Source of the DNA: Bacteroidota bacterium
Lineage (GTDB): Bacteria > Bacteroidota > Bacteroidia > Chitinophagales > Saprospiraceae
Reading direction: 5' to 3'
Assembly (NCBI GenBank): GCA_016124585.1
Contig: WGNL01000010.1
Location: 62,001 to 126,000 of the forward strand
Length of the DNA: 64,000 nt
The notes beneath the pieces were generated by a model. That model was not told where the DNA came from. It saw only the letters and a program-made list of their open reading frames with translations, and did not search any database. The position numbers and the translations under genes were made by a program. The first letter of the stretch is position 1; every line of letters starts with the position of its first letter. This document shows positions 18,899 to 27,410 of this stretch, one piece after another.

Positions 18899-21228
18899 TC
18901 GATGTAGTAGTTCATGCCCAAGCGGATGAAGAAGCCAGTCTGCGGGTTGTAAATCAGTCGGTCTGCTGGATCTGCCGTCACGGGAATTCCACCGTATTCT
19001 TTATTGAAAAGGTTGATGATTTTCATATACCCATCGAAGCGGCTCGTGAAAGCATAGCGCAGCACCACGTCCCAAGTGTAAAATTTATTGTCTGTTAGGT
19101 TCCGCTTGTCAAGGTATTTATTGTTGACGTACCGCACCATGTCCACCTGCAGCGTCACATCCTTGAAGGGGTGAAACGCATTGGTAAACTGCCAAGTTCG
19201 GTTGGAAAGCGGAGAAGCCAAATCGAACCGTTCCTGATTGAAACCAGGCGTCGCCAACGTGGACCGCTGCCAGAAAAAAGTCAGGCGACTGTCGGTATTC
19301 AGGTGACCGTTCACATTAGACTCGAAGAAAGCCGTTACTTGACCGCCACGGGTTCTCAGGCTTGAATTTTTCAGGTTAAAATACCCGATTCTTCCGTCAT
19401 AAATCTGTGGGCCAGCTATCCCTGAGATTTCTACGGATCCATAACTTATCAGGTTCTCATTTCTGTTGAAAAAATAGGTGACGTCCAAGCCCAGTCGGCC
19501 ATCGTTGTCCTTTATGCGGACACCCGTTTCCCAAGAGGTGGAGCGTTCAGGTTCAAGGGCTCGAAAATTGTGCTCAAGTGGTTGTTCCTGAAATATCTGA
19601 TAAGAATTGTACTTGTAAAATTCGTTGGGGGAGCGAAACGACAGCCCCCAAGAGGTTCTCACGTTCACATTTTTATGCGCCTTCCAAAGCACAGCGGCAC
19701 GGGGGGAATTGCCTGAGTACTGCCTATCAAAATTATTGAAGCTGGATATGTAGGAAGTGTTATAATCGCCAACCACTGCCGTGAATTTTTTGCCTCCGTA
19801 AAACAATTGGGCGTAGAAGCTTCCCTTTGCAAAACCAATCCGGTTCGTCATTGCTTCAATCAGGGCCGAATCGGGCTGGAAGCTGAACTCAACTGCCCGG
19901 TCTTCGATTACGGCCCTTGGCAAGTAACTTTGCTGAGGCCGCCCGCCGCCGACTCTGGCATTTAACCCAACGGTCAGGGTAAGTATTTTGAACAGCCTGT
20001 AATTGCGAACGTGGTCAATCCGGAACTCAGTGGAATGCCCCCAGTAATAGCTTTGACCAGCTATGAAGCGGCTGTAGTTTCTATCGAAAAAAAACATGGC
20101 CGTATCTGGGTTTCCCAACCTGGCGGCCTCTGCTTTTGCACCGTTGAGAAACATATTCGCCAATCTCGGCTGCACGTACATGGATGACGAACGGGCATCC
20201 AGTCCATAGCGGATGTAACTGATGTCAGTTTTCCTGTTTTTCTTCGCTTTTTCCTTGACGATGTTGAGGTTCATCAGCACGATGGATTCCCCAAACCAGT
20301 TCTGTGGGTTGCTGTAGGAGACGGCAGCAGTGTTCAAACCCAAGGAACTATGGTCACGGCGGTACATCGTTTCCAAGGACAACGTAAGGCGTTTGTAGTT
20401 GAGGTTGAAGCCAAATTTTCTGCTGAGGTGGGGCGTACTGTTCAAGGGCGGGCGTCCAGGTTCCCCTATGTAATTGATGGACTTGAGGTAGAGCGAAGTG
20501 CTGTCGTAATTTGAGGGATTGTAATTCACCTCTCGGTCATAAAAAATATTGCGCTGCTCGTACACCGTATTGGAGCCGTAGGCGAAATACTTGAAAATCC
20601 GTTTGTCACGCCCTAACCGCCCCCCGAACATCACGTTCACACTGCTGAAAACCCCGCTACCCACTGAGAGATCGGCCTGCATGAAAACCGGCTTGTCCGA
20701 CTGGCGGGTGATGATATTGATTACGCCCGCAGCAGCATCAGCACCGTAGAGCGCAGCGCCGGCGCCATAGATGATTTCGATGCGTTCAGCTTCCTTGATG
20801 GGCAATTGGGCACCGATGGGCATTGCCGCCAAAAAACTGGGTTTGATGGGCACATCGTTGATGAGGATTTTTGCGTAAGTGTTTCCTAACAAACCCCGCA
20901 TTTGGAAGGTCTCACCTTCAGTAGCAGACCCTGGCTGGCTGACCCGGATGCCCGGCACCATCTTCAATGCATCCACCAGTGTTTCATAGCCATTTCTCCG
21001 GATTTCTTCCCTTGTGATGATGTGCGTGCTGAACGGTAGGTCGGCTGCTGCTATGGGGAAGCGGCTGCCAGAGACGATTTTCACATTTTTGTCCTCCAGT
21101 TCCAAGGGGGTATAGATGTCCTGCTGGAGTAAGCTTTCAGGATGCAAAAGCAGTGAATCCTGCTGAGCTAAGGCATGCTCAAGTAGGAATATTCCAAACA
21201 AAATCAGTGCAAAGCCTTTCCATCTCAT
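18895..21228 (-). CDS. TonB-dependent outer-membrane receptor
   Basis: 777 residues from the chosen ATG at 21228, which gives a clean signal peptide (MRWKGFALILFGIFLLEHAL, then AQ); the frame extends upstream to 21300, but those 24 residues would bury the signal. Plug domain about 45-180 (THIITREEIRRNGYETLVDA, MRGLLGNTYAKILINDVP, IEIIYGAGAALYGADAAAGV); the rest is a 22-strand barrel rich in Tyr/Asn/Arg. Unlike SusC proteins it has no obvious N-terminal carboxypeptidase-like domain and no SusD partner, so siderophore, vitamin or peptide uptake is as likely as glycan uptake. It heads the cluster with the adenylate cyclase, with stop and start overlapping. Confidence 0.92.
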   Translation of the reverse strand: MRWKGFALILFGIFLLEHALAQQDSLLLHPESLLQQDIYTPLELEDKNVKIVSGSRFPIAAADLPFSTHIITREEIRRNGYETLVDALKMVPGIRVSQPGSATEGETFQMRGLLGNTYAKILINDVPIKPSFLAAMPIGAQLPIKEAERIEIIYGAGAALYGADAAAGVINIITRQSDKPVFMQADLSVGSGVFSSVNVMFGGRLGRDKRIFKYFAYGSNTVYEQRNIFYDREVNYNPSNYDSTSLYLKSINYIGEPGRPPLNSTPHLSRKFGFNLNYKRLTLSLETMYRRDHSSLGLNTAAVSYSNPQNWFGESIVLMNLNIVKEKAKKNRKTDISYIRYGLDARSSSMYVQPRLANMFLNGAKAEAARLGNPDTAMFFFDRNYSRFIAGQSYYWGHSTEFRIDHVRNYRLFKILTLTVGLNARVGGGRPQQSYLPRAVIEDRAVEFSFQPDSALIEAMTNRIGFAKGSFYAQLFYGGKKFTAVVGDYNTSYISSFNNFDRQYSGNSPRAAVLWKAHKNVNVRTSWGLSFRSPNEFYKYNSYQIFQEQPLEHNFRALEPERSTSWETGVRIKDNDGRLGLDVTYFFNRNENLISYGSVEISGIAGPQIYDGRIGYFNLKNSSLRTRGGQVTAFFESNVNGHLNTDSRLTFFWQRSTLATPGFNQERFDLASPLSNRTWQFTNAFHPFKDVTLQVDMVRYVNNKYLDKRNLTDNKFYTWDVVLRYAFTSRFDGYMKIINLFNKEYGGIPVTADPADRLIYNPQTGFFIRLGMNYYIE

Positions 21229-21344
21229 AAGCCACAAAATTTCATCGAAGGTATAAACTAGCGTCAAAATACCGTTAATATTTTGAGTGCATTCAGCCAA
21301 GCATTGCCCGAAACTGTTTCATTTTCAACGCTTACAAATTATTT

Positions 21345-21352
21345 TACCTTTG
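21345..21352 (+). promoter_or_regulatory. Candidate -7 element for the 21394 gene
   Basis: TACCTTTG matches the Bacteroidota -7 consensus TANNTTTG, 41 bp before the ATG. I see no convincing TTG at the expected -33 spacing. Confidence 0.35.
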
Positions 21353-21393
21353 AAAATTTTTTGGGCGTTTCATCAAAAACAAAGATTTAAAAT

Positions 21394-23046
21394 ATGCGAC
21401 AATACATTCTGAAATCCCTTGTTTTCCTAGCCTTTTTTGCCTTCGGTAAAAACTTGGCATCTGCCCAGACTGATGCCCCAGCCAAGCTCACTTGGGGGCC
21501 AGACAACAACGAGCCCGGCAACACAGTGGCCACCAAAGTCATCGGCATTGCGCCAGATGGTTTTTACGTGCTTCGCCAAAAAGTGCAAAAATCGGCAAAC
21601 GCCAAGCCCAAAGTTTGGATCGAGTTTTTTTCAAAAGACATGAAATTGGTACGCTCCGAGGAGATGGACCTGAAATACAAGCATAAGCAGCGTGATTTCG
21701 AAAACGTGCTTTACCTCGGTGGCAAACTCTACCTGCTCACCTCTTTCAACAACACAGCAAAAAAGCGTAATTACCTCTTCAAACAGGAAGTGAGCACCAA
21801 GTCGTTAGTTGCAAGTAAGAGCCTCGAAATGGTCTGCGAAACCGAAGCCCGCAACAAGGAGGTGGAGGGTAGTTTTGCATACAGTATTTCAAAAGATAGC
21901 AACAACTTGCTGATTTACAATGAGTTGCCCTATGAGCGAAAAAATCCCGAACGCTTCGGGTTTCGGGTTTTTGACCAAAATTTTGACCTGAAATGGGAGA
22001 AAAACATCGTGCTGCCTTACAATGACGACAAGTTTACGGTGGAAGATTACCGTATCGACAACGATGGTAATGTCTTCCTGCTTGGCGTGCTTTACGAAGA
22101 CAATGCGAAATACCGCCGTCGTGGCACGCCTACCTATCGGTACGTCGTGCTTGCCTACATGGAAAACGGCAACGACTTCGAAGAGTACCGCATTGATTTG
22201 GAGGACAAATTCATAACCGACCTGACCTTCCGCATTGGCAATGACGGCAATCTAGTTTTTGCAGGATTCTTCTCTGACCGTGGCACGTACAGTATCAAAG
22301 GCACCTATTTTTTTCAATTAGACCCACGTGAGCGGGCTATCATGCACCGCAAAGCCACAGAATTCAATTTCGATTTCCGAACGGCGTTCATGTCCAATCG
22401 CAACCGCCAAAAAGCTGCCGAAGCAGAGGAAAGAGGGGACACCCGCAAAGCACCTGAACTGTTTGACTATTCATTGGATGAATTAGTACTTCGCAGCGAC
22501 GGCGGAGCGGTACTGGTGGCCGAGCAGTATTTTGTTGAGCAGAATTACGACAATAACTATGGGCTTTACAACCCGTACTACTCGCCATTTTACGACCCTT
22601 TTTACTACAATCGTTACAACCAAAGGCAGGTTGACTACTATTACCATTACAACGATATCATTGTCATAAATATCAATCCTGATGGTGAAATTGCATGGTC
22701 GTCGAGGATACCAAAACGACAGGAAACTCGCAACGATGGCGGCTATTACTCCAGCTATGCCATGACTACGACTAGAGATGGATTCTTTTTCCTTTTCAAC
22801 GATGATGGCCGGAATTTTGGCCGTGATGATGGTAAATTATATACCTACACAGGTGGGAGTAATAGCGTCGTTGCACTTGCGCAAGTAAATATCAAGGGCG
22901 ATGTCAGCGTTTACCCGCTCACCTCGAACCGGGATGCCGGTGTGGTTACCCGCCCGAAAATGTGCAAGCAGATTGGAAAGCGAGAGATGGCCATTTTGGG
23001 AGAACGGGGCAGGGGATACCGATTTGGGAGTTTGACCTTTGAATGA
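21394..23046 (+). CDS. Secreted protein of unknown function
   Basis: 550 residues. It has a signal peptide (SLVFLAFFAFGKNLASAQ) and then about 500 residues of repeating short strands with DG/DN turns (VEDYRIDNDGNVFLLG, LTFRIGNDGNLVFAGFF, DELVLRSDGGAVLVAEQ). This pattern suggests a beta-propeller. A striking Tyr/Asn/Pro-rich insert (about residues 385-420, including YNPYYSPFYDPFYYNRY) interrupts the fold. There is no T9SS sorting domain at the C-terminus, so a periplasmic location or loose release is likely. I do not recognise a named family. A long perfect inverted repeat follows the stop codon. Confidence 0.8.
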   Translation: MRQYILKSLVFLAFFAFGKNLASAQTDAPAKLTWGPDNNEPGNTVATKVIGIAPDGFYVLRQKVQKSANAKPKVWIEFFSKDMKLVRSEEMDLKYKHKQRDFENVLYLGGKLYLLTSFNNTAKKRNYLFKQEVSTKSLVASKSLEMVCETEARNKEVEGSFAYSISKDSNNLLIYNELPYERKNPERFGFRVFDQNFDLKWEKNIVLPYNDDKFTVEDYRIDNDGNVFLLGVLYEDNAKYRRRGTPTYRYVVLAYMENGNDFEEYRIDLEDKFITDLTFRIGNDGNLVFAGFFSDRGTYSIKGTYFFQLDPRERAIMHRKATEFNFDFRTAFMSNRNRQKAAEAEERGDTRKAPELFDYSLDELVLRSDGGAVLVAEQYFVEQNYDNNYGLYNPYYSPFYDPFYYNRYNQRQVDYYYHYNDIIVININPDGEIAWSSRIPKRQETRNDGGYYSSYAMTTTRDGFFFLFNDDGRNFGRDDGKLYTYTGGSNSVVALAQVNIKGDVSVYPLTSNRDAGVVTRPKMCKQIGKREMAILGERGRGYRFGSLTFE

Positions 23047-23055
23047 AAAAATTAT

Positions 23056-23102
23056 GAGATTTGAGTTATGAGCTTTAAAATAGGGCTCATAACTCAAATC
23101 TC
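23056..23102. repeat. Perfect 18-bp inverted repeat (intergenic palindrome)
   Basis: GAGATTTGAGTTATGAGC (23056-23073) and its exact reverse complement (23085-23102) flank an 11-nt loop. There is no T run, so it is not a classic terminator, but it would fold strongly in RNA. It lies between the unknown secreted protein and ogt. Confidence 0.8.
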
Positions 23103-23121
23103 TTAGCTCACAATTCAAAAT

Positions 23122-23616
23122 ATGCACCGTCACTTTTACCATTCCCCCTTTGGTTGCTTCAAAATCGAGGCAAACGACCATGCTATCACATCGGTGAACC
23201 TGCTCCAAAATCAGGAAATTCCACTGGAAGATTGGCATGAGGCACCGGAACACGTAATGGAGGCAGTGCGGCAATTGAGCGAATATTTCTATCGCCAGCG
23301 GACAGAGTTCGACTTGCCCCTCGATTTTTCCGAAGGAACGCAGTTCAACCAAAGCGTTTGGCGACAACTCCTGAAAATCCCCTACGGGCATACCACCAGC
23401 TATTCGGCTATTGCGAAGCAAATCAATAACCCCGACGCAGTTAGAGCGGTGGGGCTTGCCAACCGCTCTAACCCCATCGCCATTATCATTCCCTGTCACC
23501 GGGTAATTGCGAAGGACGGCGATTTACAAGGCTATTTCTACGGTCTCGACATGAAGCGAAAGCTGCTCGAACTGGAGAATCCGATGAGCTATGGAGAGCA
23601 GGGGAGTTTGTTTTGA
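23122..23616 (+). CDS. ogt: Methylated-DNA--protein-cysteine methyltransferase
   Basis: 164 residues, a usual length for Ogt/MGMT. This suicide enzyme transfers alkyl groups from O6-alkylguanine to its own Cys. Active-site motif IIPCHRVI with acceptor Cys125; FNQSVWRQLLKIPYGHTTSY is the helix-turn-helix DNA-binding segment, and VRAVGLANRSNPIAI carries the Asn-hinge and Arg finger region. It is cytosolic. The kynureninase gene follows by 25 bp, but a promoter-like element sits in that gap. Confidence 0.95.
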   Translation: MHRHFYHSPFGCFKIEANDHAITSVNLLQNQEIPLEDWHEAPEHVMEAVRQLSEYFYRQRTEFDLPLDFSEGTQFNQSVWRQLLKIPYGHTTSYSAIAKQINNPDAVRAVGLANRSNPIAIIIPCHRVIAKDGDLQGYFYGLDMKRKLLELENPMSYGEQGSLF

Positions 23617-23617
23617 T

Positions 23618-23625
23618 TATTTTTG
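23618..23625 (+). promoter_or_regulatory. Candidate -7 element immediately before the kynureninase start
   Basis: TATTTTTG matches TANNTTTG and ends 16 bp before the ATG at 23642 (7 bp before the alternative ATG at 23633). If used, the transcript would have almost no leader. Confidence 0.4.
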
Positions 23626-23641
23626 CGGCCTAATGCAAAAT

Positions 23642-24919
23642 ATGAATTTCCAACCCACCTACGCCTACGCCCAATTCCTTGACAAGGAAGACCAGCTTCA
23701 CCCATTCCGTCAGCGGTTTTTCTTTCCAAAACACAACGGTAAAAATGTACTTTACTTCACCGGTAACTCACTCGGCTTGCAGCCATATGGTGTAGAAAAA
23801 GCCCTTCGAAAAGAATTGAAAAACTGGCGGGAATACGGCGTGGAGGGCCATTTCAAAGGCGATATGCCCTGGATGCACTACCACAAATTTCTGCAACCGC
23901 AGAGCGCAAGGCTCGTTGGGGCGAAGGAGTCAGAAGTAGTGGTAGCGAACACCCTGACGACCAATTTGCATCTGCTCATGGCTTCGTTTTACAGGCCAAC
24001 AAAGGAGCGCTACAAAATCATCATGGAGGCTGGAGCTTTCCCCTCCGACATGTATGCCATGGAAACGCAGGCCCGTTGGCACGGTTTCAACCCAGACGAG
24101 GCGGTGATAGAAGTGGCACCAAGGGAAGGGGAAGAAACACTTCGCACCGAGGACATTTTGGCGACGATTGCGGAGCATGGAAGCACTGTGGCAGTGGTCA
24201 TGTTCAGTGGGGTGAACTACTACACGGGGCAGTTTTTTGACTTGAAAAGAATCACCGACGCAGCTCATGCCGTAGGTGCTTTTGCTGGCTTCGACCTTGC
24301 CCATACAGCTGGCAACCTGCCGCTCCACCTCCACGACTGGGGCGTTGATTTCGCCTGTTGGTGCAGTTACAAATACCTGAATAGCGGCCCAGGTGGTCCG
24401 AGTGGTTTGTTTGTCCATGAAAAACATGGCAACGACCCCGCATTTCTTCGTTTTGCTGGGTGGTGGGGCCACGACGAGGAGAGCCGTTTTTTGATGCGGA
24501 AGGGTTACAAACCCATGCTTGGAGCCGCTGGTTGGCAGCTGAGCAATGCCCAAATCCTAAGCATGGCTGCCCACAAGGTCAGCCTCGATATGTTCGATGA
24601 AGTGGGCATGGATGCCCTTCGGGAAAAGAGCTTGAAGCTGACGGCTTACTTGGAGTTTTTAATTGAAAACTTGAATGAAGAGGCTGGGCATAGCCACTTT
24701 CACATCATCACTCCGAAAAACCCAGAAGAACGGGGCGCACAACTCTCCATTTTAACCGGAGACGAAGGCAAAAAACTCTTCGATTACCTTACGGAAAACG
24801 GCGTCATTGCCGACTGGCGGGAGCCAAATGTAATCCGGGTGGCACCAGTGCCGATGTACAACAGCTTCAAGGATTGCTGGCGGTTGGCGGATTTGCTGGG
24901 GAGGTTTACAGCCGCTTAA
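23642..24919 (+). CDS. kynU: Kynureninase
   Basis: 425 residues from ATG 23642 (MNFQPTYAYAQFLDKED); 23633 is an equally close in-frame start. It is a PLP enzyme hydrolysing kynurenine or 3-hydroxykynurenine to anthranilates plus alanine. Visible marks: YFTGNSLGLQP near the N-terminus, VVVANTLTTNLHLLM, FDLAHTAGNLPL, PLP-binding Lys244 in CSYKYLNSGPGG, and GWWGHDEESRF. Length is normal. No other kynurenine-pathway gene is in the window. Its 3' end overlaps the convergent DUF1080 gene by 14 bp. Confidence 0.95.
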   Translation: MNFQPTYAYAQFLDKEDQLHPFRQRFFFPKHNGKNVLYFTGNSLGLQPYGVEKALRKELKNWREYGVEGHFKGDMPWMHYHKFLQPQSARLVGAKESEVVVANTLTTNLHLLMASFYRPTKERYKIIMEAGAFPSDMYAMETQARWHGFNPDEAVIEVAPREGEETLRTEDILATIAEHGSTVAVVMFSGVNYYTGQFFDLKRITDAAHAVGAFAGFDLAHTAGNLPLHLHDWGVDFACWCSYKYLNSGPGGPSGLFVHEKHGNDPAFLRFAGWWGHDEESRFLMRKGYKPMLGAAGWQLSNAQILSMAAHKVSLDMFDEVGMDALREKSLKLTAYLEFLIENLNEEAGHSHFHIITPKNPEERGAQLSILTGDEGKKLFDYLTENGVIADWREPNVIRVAPVPMYNSFKDCWRLADLLGRFTAA

Positions 24920-25526
24920 TGTTGATATTCCTCCACTTCACTTTTATCCCCCCGCCATCGTGGATTTGCAGCGCAATTTGCCCATCAGCCTGCCCGATTT
25001 TTTCGTCTTTCAGCGTAATCATTTCGATGCCGTTCAGGTAAGTCGTCACCTCGTCGCCGACGCAGCGGATGCGCATGGTGTTCCATTCATTTTCCTTGAG
25101 GATTTCTTCTTTGGACGGTATCGGCTGGATGAGCCAACCACGGCCATAACTCTCGTAAATGCCACCGGTGTGTTGTCCTTTTGGTGCGACTTCTGCCTGC
25201 CAGCCAGCGACCTTCGTGCCATCTACGCTGCAACGGAAAAAAACGCCGCTATTGCCATTGACCTCCTGTTTGAACTCCAGCGTCAGGTCAAAATCCTTGA
25301 ATTTTTGCTCCGTGCCGAGGTACCCGTACTCCTTGTACTGACCGCTTTCGCAGATGAGCAGCCCATCTTCGACGTACCATTTTTCACGGCCATAATTGAC
25401 CCAGCCAGTGAGGTCTTTGCCGTTGAAAAGTGGGATGGTTTTGTCGTCAGAGAGCCCCTTCTTGGTGGTGTGGCAAGCAGTAAATAGGCCAGCGGAGAGC
25501 AGGAGGAAAAATGCAAAGTGTCGCAT
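24906..25526 (-). CDS. DUF1080 / 3-keto-disaccharide hydrolase-domain lipoprotein
   Basis: 206 residues. Lipoprotein signal with lipobox LFTAC and Cys18, so it should be anchored in the outer or inner membrane facing the periplasm. The rest is a concanavalin-like DUF1080 fold: IPLFNGKDLTGWVN at the start, NSGVFFRC, the catalytic-face segment HTGGIYESYGRG, and NEWNTMRIRCVGDEVTTYLNG. Characterised members in Bacteroidota hydrolyse 3-keto-glycosides. A Gfo/Idh/MocA oxidoreductase, the usual partner chemistry, lies 1.9 kb away. It overlaps kynU tail-to-tail by 14 bp. Confidence 0.9.
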   Translation of the reverse strand: MRHFAFFLLLSAGLFTACHTTKKGLSDDKTIPLFNGKDLTGWVNYGREKWYVEDGLLICESGQYKEYGYLGTEQKFKDFDLTLEFKQEVNGNSGVFFRCSVDGTKVAGWQAEVAPKGQHTGGIYESYGRGWLIQPIPSKEEILKENEWNTMRIRCVGDEVTTYLNGIEMITLKDEKIGQADGQIALQIHDGGGIKVKWRNINIKRL

Positions 25527-25549
25527 GTCAGATTTGTTTTGTTGAAATG

Positions 25550-25557
25550 CAAAACTA
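25550..25557 (-). promoter_or_regulatory. Candidate -7 element for the DUF1080 gene
   Basis: On the minus strand this reads TAGTTTTG (TANNTTTG), 23 bp upstream of the ATG. No clear -33 TTG at standard spacing. Confidence 0.35.
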
Positions 25558-25598
25558 ACAGGACGGGCAATTCACTGGCTTTTTTTCCCAAAAATAAA

Positions 25599-27209
25599 TC
25601 ACGAACCGCTCGACAGTAGATTGATGCTTACTGTCGCCAAATCCGAGTTAGGGAACTTGCTGAAAAACTGTGGGTTCGACACCAATCCTGCCTCCTTGGC
25701 CACTTTGTGGAATACCTCAATTTCGACGATGTACTGGTCGCTGAAACCATGCGTGGCATCGTAGGCTGTGACGGCAGTTTTGCCGATATTTTGCGGAGCC
25801 AAAAATGGGTCAATGGTATGCAACTCGATGACCAGCAGCCCAAACTTGCCCACATACGGCGTCCATTTTCGGAAATGCTCGGCGAGGTTGTCTTCCACCA
25901 GGTTATTGGAAATACGCTGACCTCGATGTGCAAAAGCGCCCGTCGACTGGCTAACCCGGCCTTCGGCGATGTGCGTCGGTTGCTCCCAAATGCGGTTGTG
26001 GTCGAGGAAGGTGCGCATGTTAAGCAGGTCTGAGAGGTGAATGCCGTAGTCTTCCAATAAGTCGTTGGCCAGTAGGTCAGGCCTACCGATGTCGCCCCAG
26101 ACGATTTTCGCCCAAATGTCTGCCTGAATCAAGTTGTGGCGTGTCACACGCAAGGCAGCTTTGTTGTAGTCGGCCCCTACGAGGAAGAGCGGATACTCTC
26201 CTAACATTTGCCCACGCAGCGTGCGTTGTTCGATGACTTCGTAAATGTGTTTGAGGAATGCCCCGTTGCCGCAGCCCATGTCGAGGATGCCTTTAGGTTG
26301 CTCCGCAATGGGGCGGTTGAACAGCCCGATGATAACCTCGTCCACTTTTTTGAAATAGGCAGCGTGAGCCCCGCCGCTGCCCCAGACGTTCATCTCCCGG
26401 TCAACGTGTAGTTCCTTTGCACCTTCCGGGATGTCACGAAGTAGGTTCGGGTTCCCAAAAATCAGTTCATCCACTTTGCGGAGCATGGGGATGTAGGACA
26501 CCGTGACGCCGTATGCACTCGCCCTTTGCGCCAGGAAAAGCCCTTTTTCGGTGAACCGGTAGGTCTCATTTTTTTGTGAAAACCAGCTGAAATACACAAA
26601 CATGTCCAGTAAATCCTTGAAGCTATCGGGGTCTTTATGGAATTCCTCCGGCCTGAACGAAGCCTCCATGAAGTAATTATGAAACATGCCGCTCATGCCC
26701 AGATGCACGACCGTCGGGCCAACGAGAATACCCTCAATGTGCTTCTTGATTTGGTACTGGACGGACTGTTGGACTGGCTCCGGGTCGATGCCGTAGCCCT
26801 TGCGGTATTTTTCAAAAATGCCCTTCAAAACCTGGAACGGCTCGACCTCGAAACGGCGGTTGTGGTATTTTTCACTGAACTTCAAAAGGTACACCACATC
26901 GGCGTACAATGGCACCAAATTGAAAGCCTCTTCGCTCTTTTCCGTCAATGAATATTGAATCGAATCCGTGGAATTGTCGATGGTTTGGTGCAGCCAGCCC
27001 TGTGAGCAGAGTACCCGCAAGGCCACGTTGAGGTAGCCCTCGTTGGCTTTGAATTTTGCGGTCAAATCACGCAGGTCGGCCTTTTTTTCTTGGAGTAAAT
27101 GGGCGAGTACCCCTTTTTCGTGTAGGGCAAAAGCAGTAGGAGCGGTCACGATGCCATCGAGGTGGCGGAAAATCTCCTCCCGGAGCAGGTTGTTGTCTTT
27201 TTTCAGCAT
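25599..27209 (-). CDS. Class I SAM-dependent methyltransferase with two tandem winged-helix-like domains
   Basis: 536 residues, cytosolic. The N-terminal about 110 residues look like the winged-helix dimerisation domain of O-methyltransferases (HLDGIVTAPTAFALHEKGVL, then SLTEKSEEAF). A second, related copy follows about 150-265 (IKKHIEGILVGPTVVHLGMS, then RFTEKGLFLAQRA). The catalytic domain begins near 310 with SAM motif I GILDMGCGNGAFLKHI and VGADYN. Large methyltransferases of this kind occur as AprA-like domains in polyketide pathways, but no such genes are near. The substrate is unknown. It is divergent from the oxidoreductase at 27411. Confidence 0.75.
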   Translation of the reverse strand: MLKKDNNLLREEIFRHLDGIVTAPTAFALHEKGVLAHLLQEKKADLRDLTAKFKANEGYLNVALRVLCSQGWLHQTIDNSTDSIQYSLTEKSEEAFNLVPLYADVVYLLKFSEKYHNRRFEVEPFQVLKGIFEKYRKGYGIDPEPVQQSVQYQIKKHIEGILVGPTVVHLGMSGMFHNYFMEASFRPEEFHKDPDSFKDLLDMFVYFSWFSQKNETYRFTEKGLFLAQRASAYGVTVSYIPMLRKVDELIFGNPNLLRDIPEGAKELHVDREMNVWGSGGAHAAYFKKVDEVIIGLFNRPIAEQPKGILDMGCGNGAFLKHIYEVIEQRTLRGQMLGEYPLFLVGADYNKAALRVTRHNLIQADIWAKIVWGDIGRPDLLANDLLEDYGIHLSDLLNMRTFLDHNRIWEQPTHIAEGRVSQSTGAFAHRGQRISNNLVEDNLAEHFRKWTPYVGKFGLLVIELHTIDPFLAPQNIGKTAVTAYDATHGFSDQYIVEIEVFHKVAKEAGLVSNPQFFSKFPNSDLATVSINLLSSGS

Positions 27210-27410
27210 TGGGTAAAATGGTTAGTGGTTTTGGTCAAGGGTTGGAATGGTAAAAACGGGCAGTTTTGCCTCGGTGTTTCACAAGCATGAAATATGTCGG
27301 GAAATTAGAATAAAATGGCCAACTTGGCTTTATTCAACTAAGGTTTGTCTCAAAACCTTGCTTGATATCGCCCTGCTTTTACGTAGCTTGCCCCCATAAA
27401 ACTAACCATC

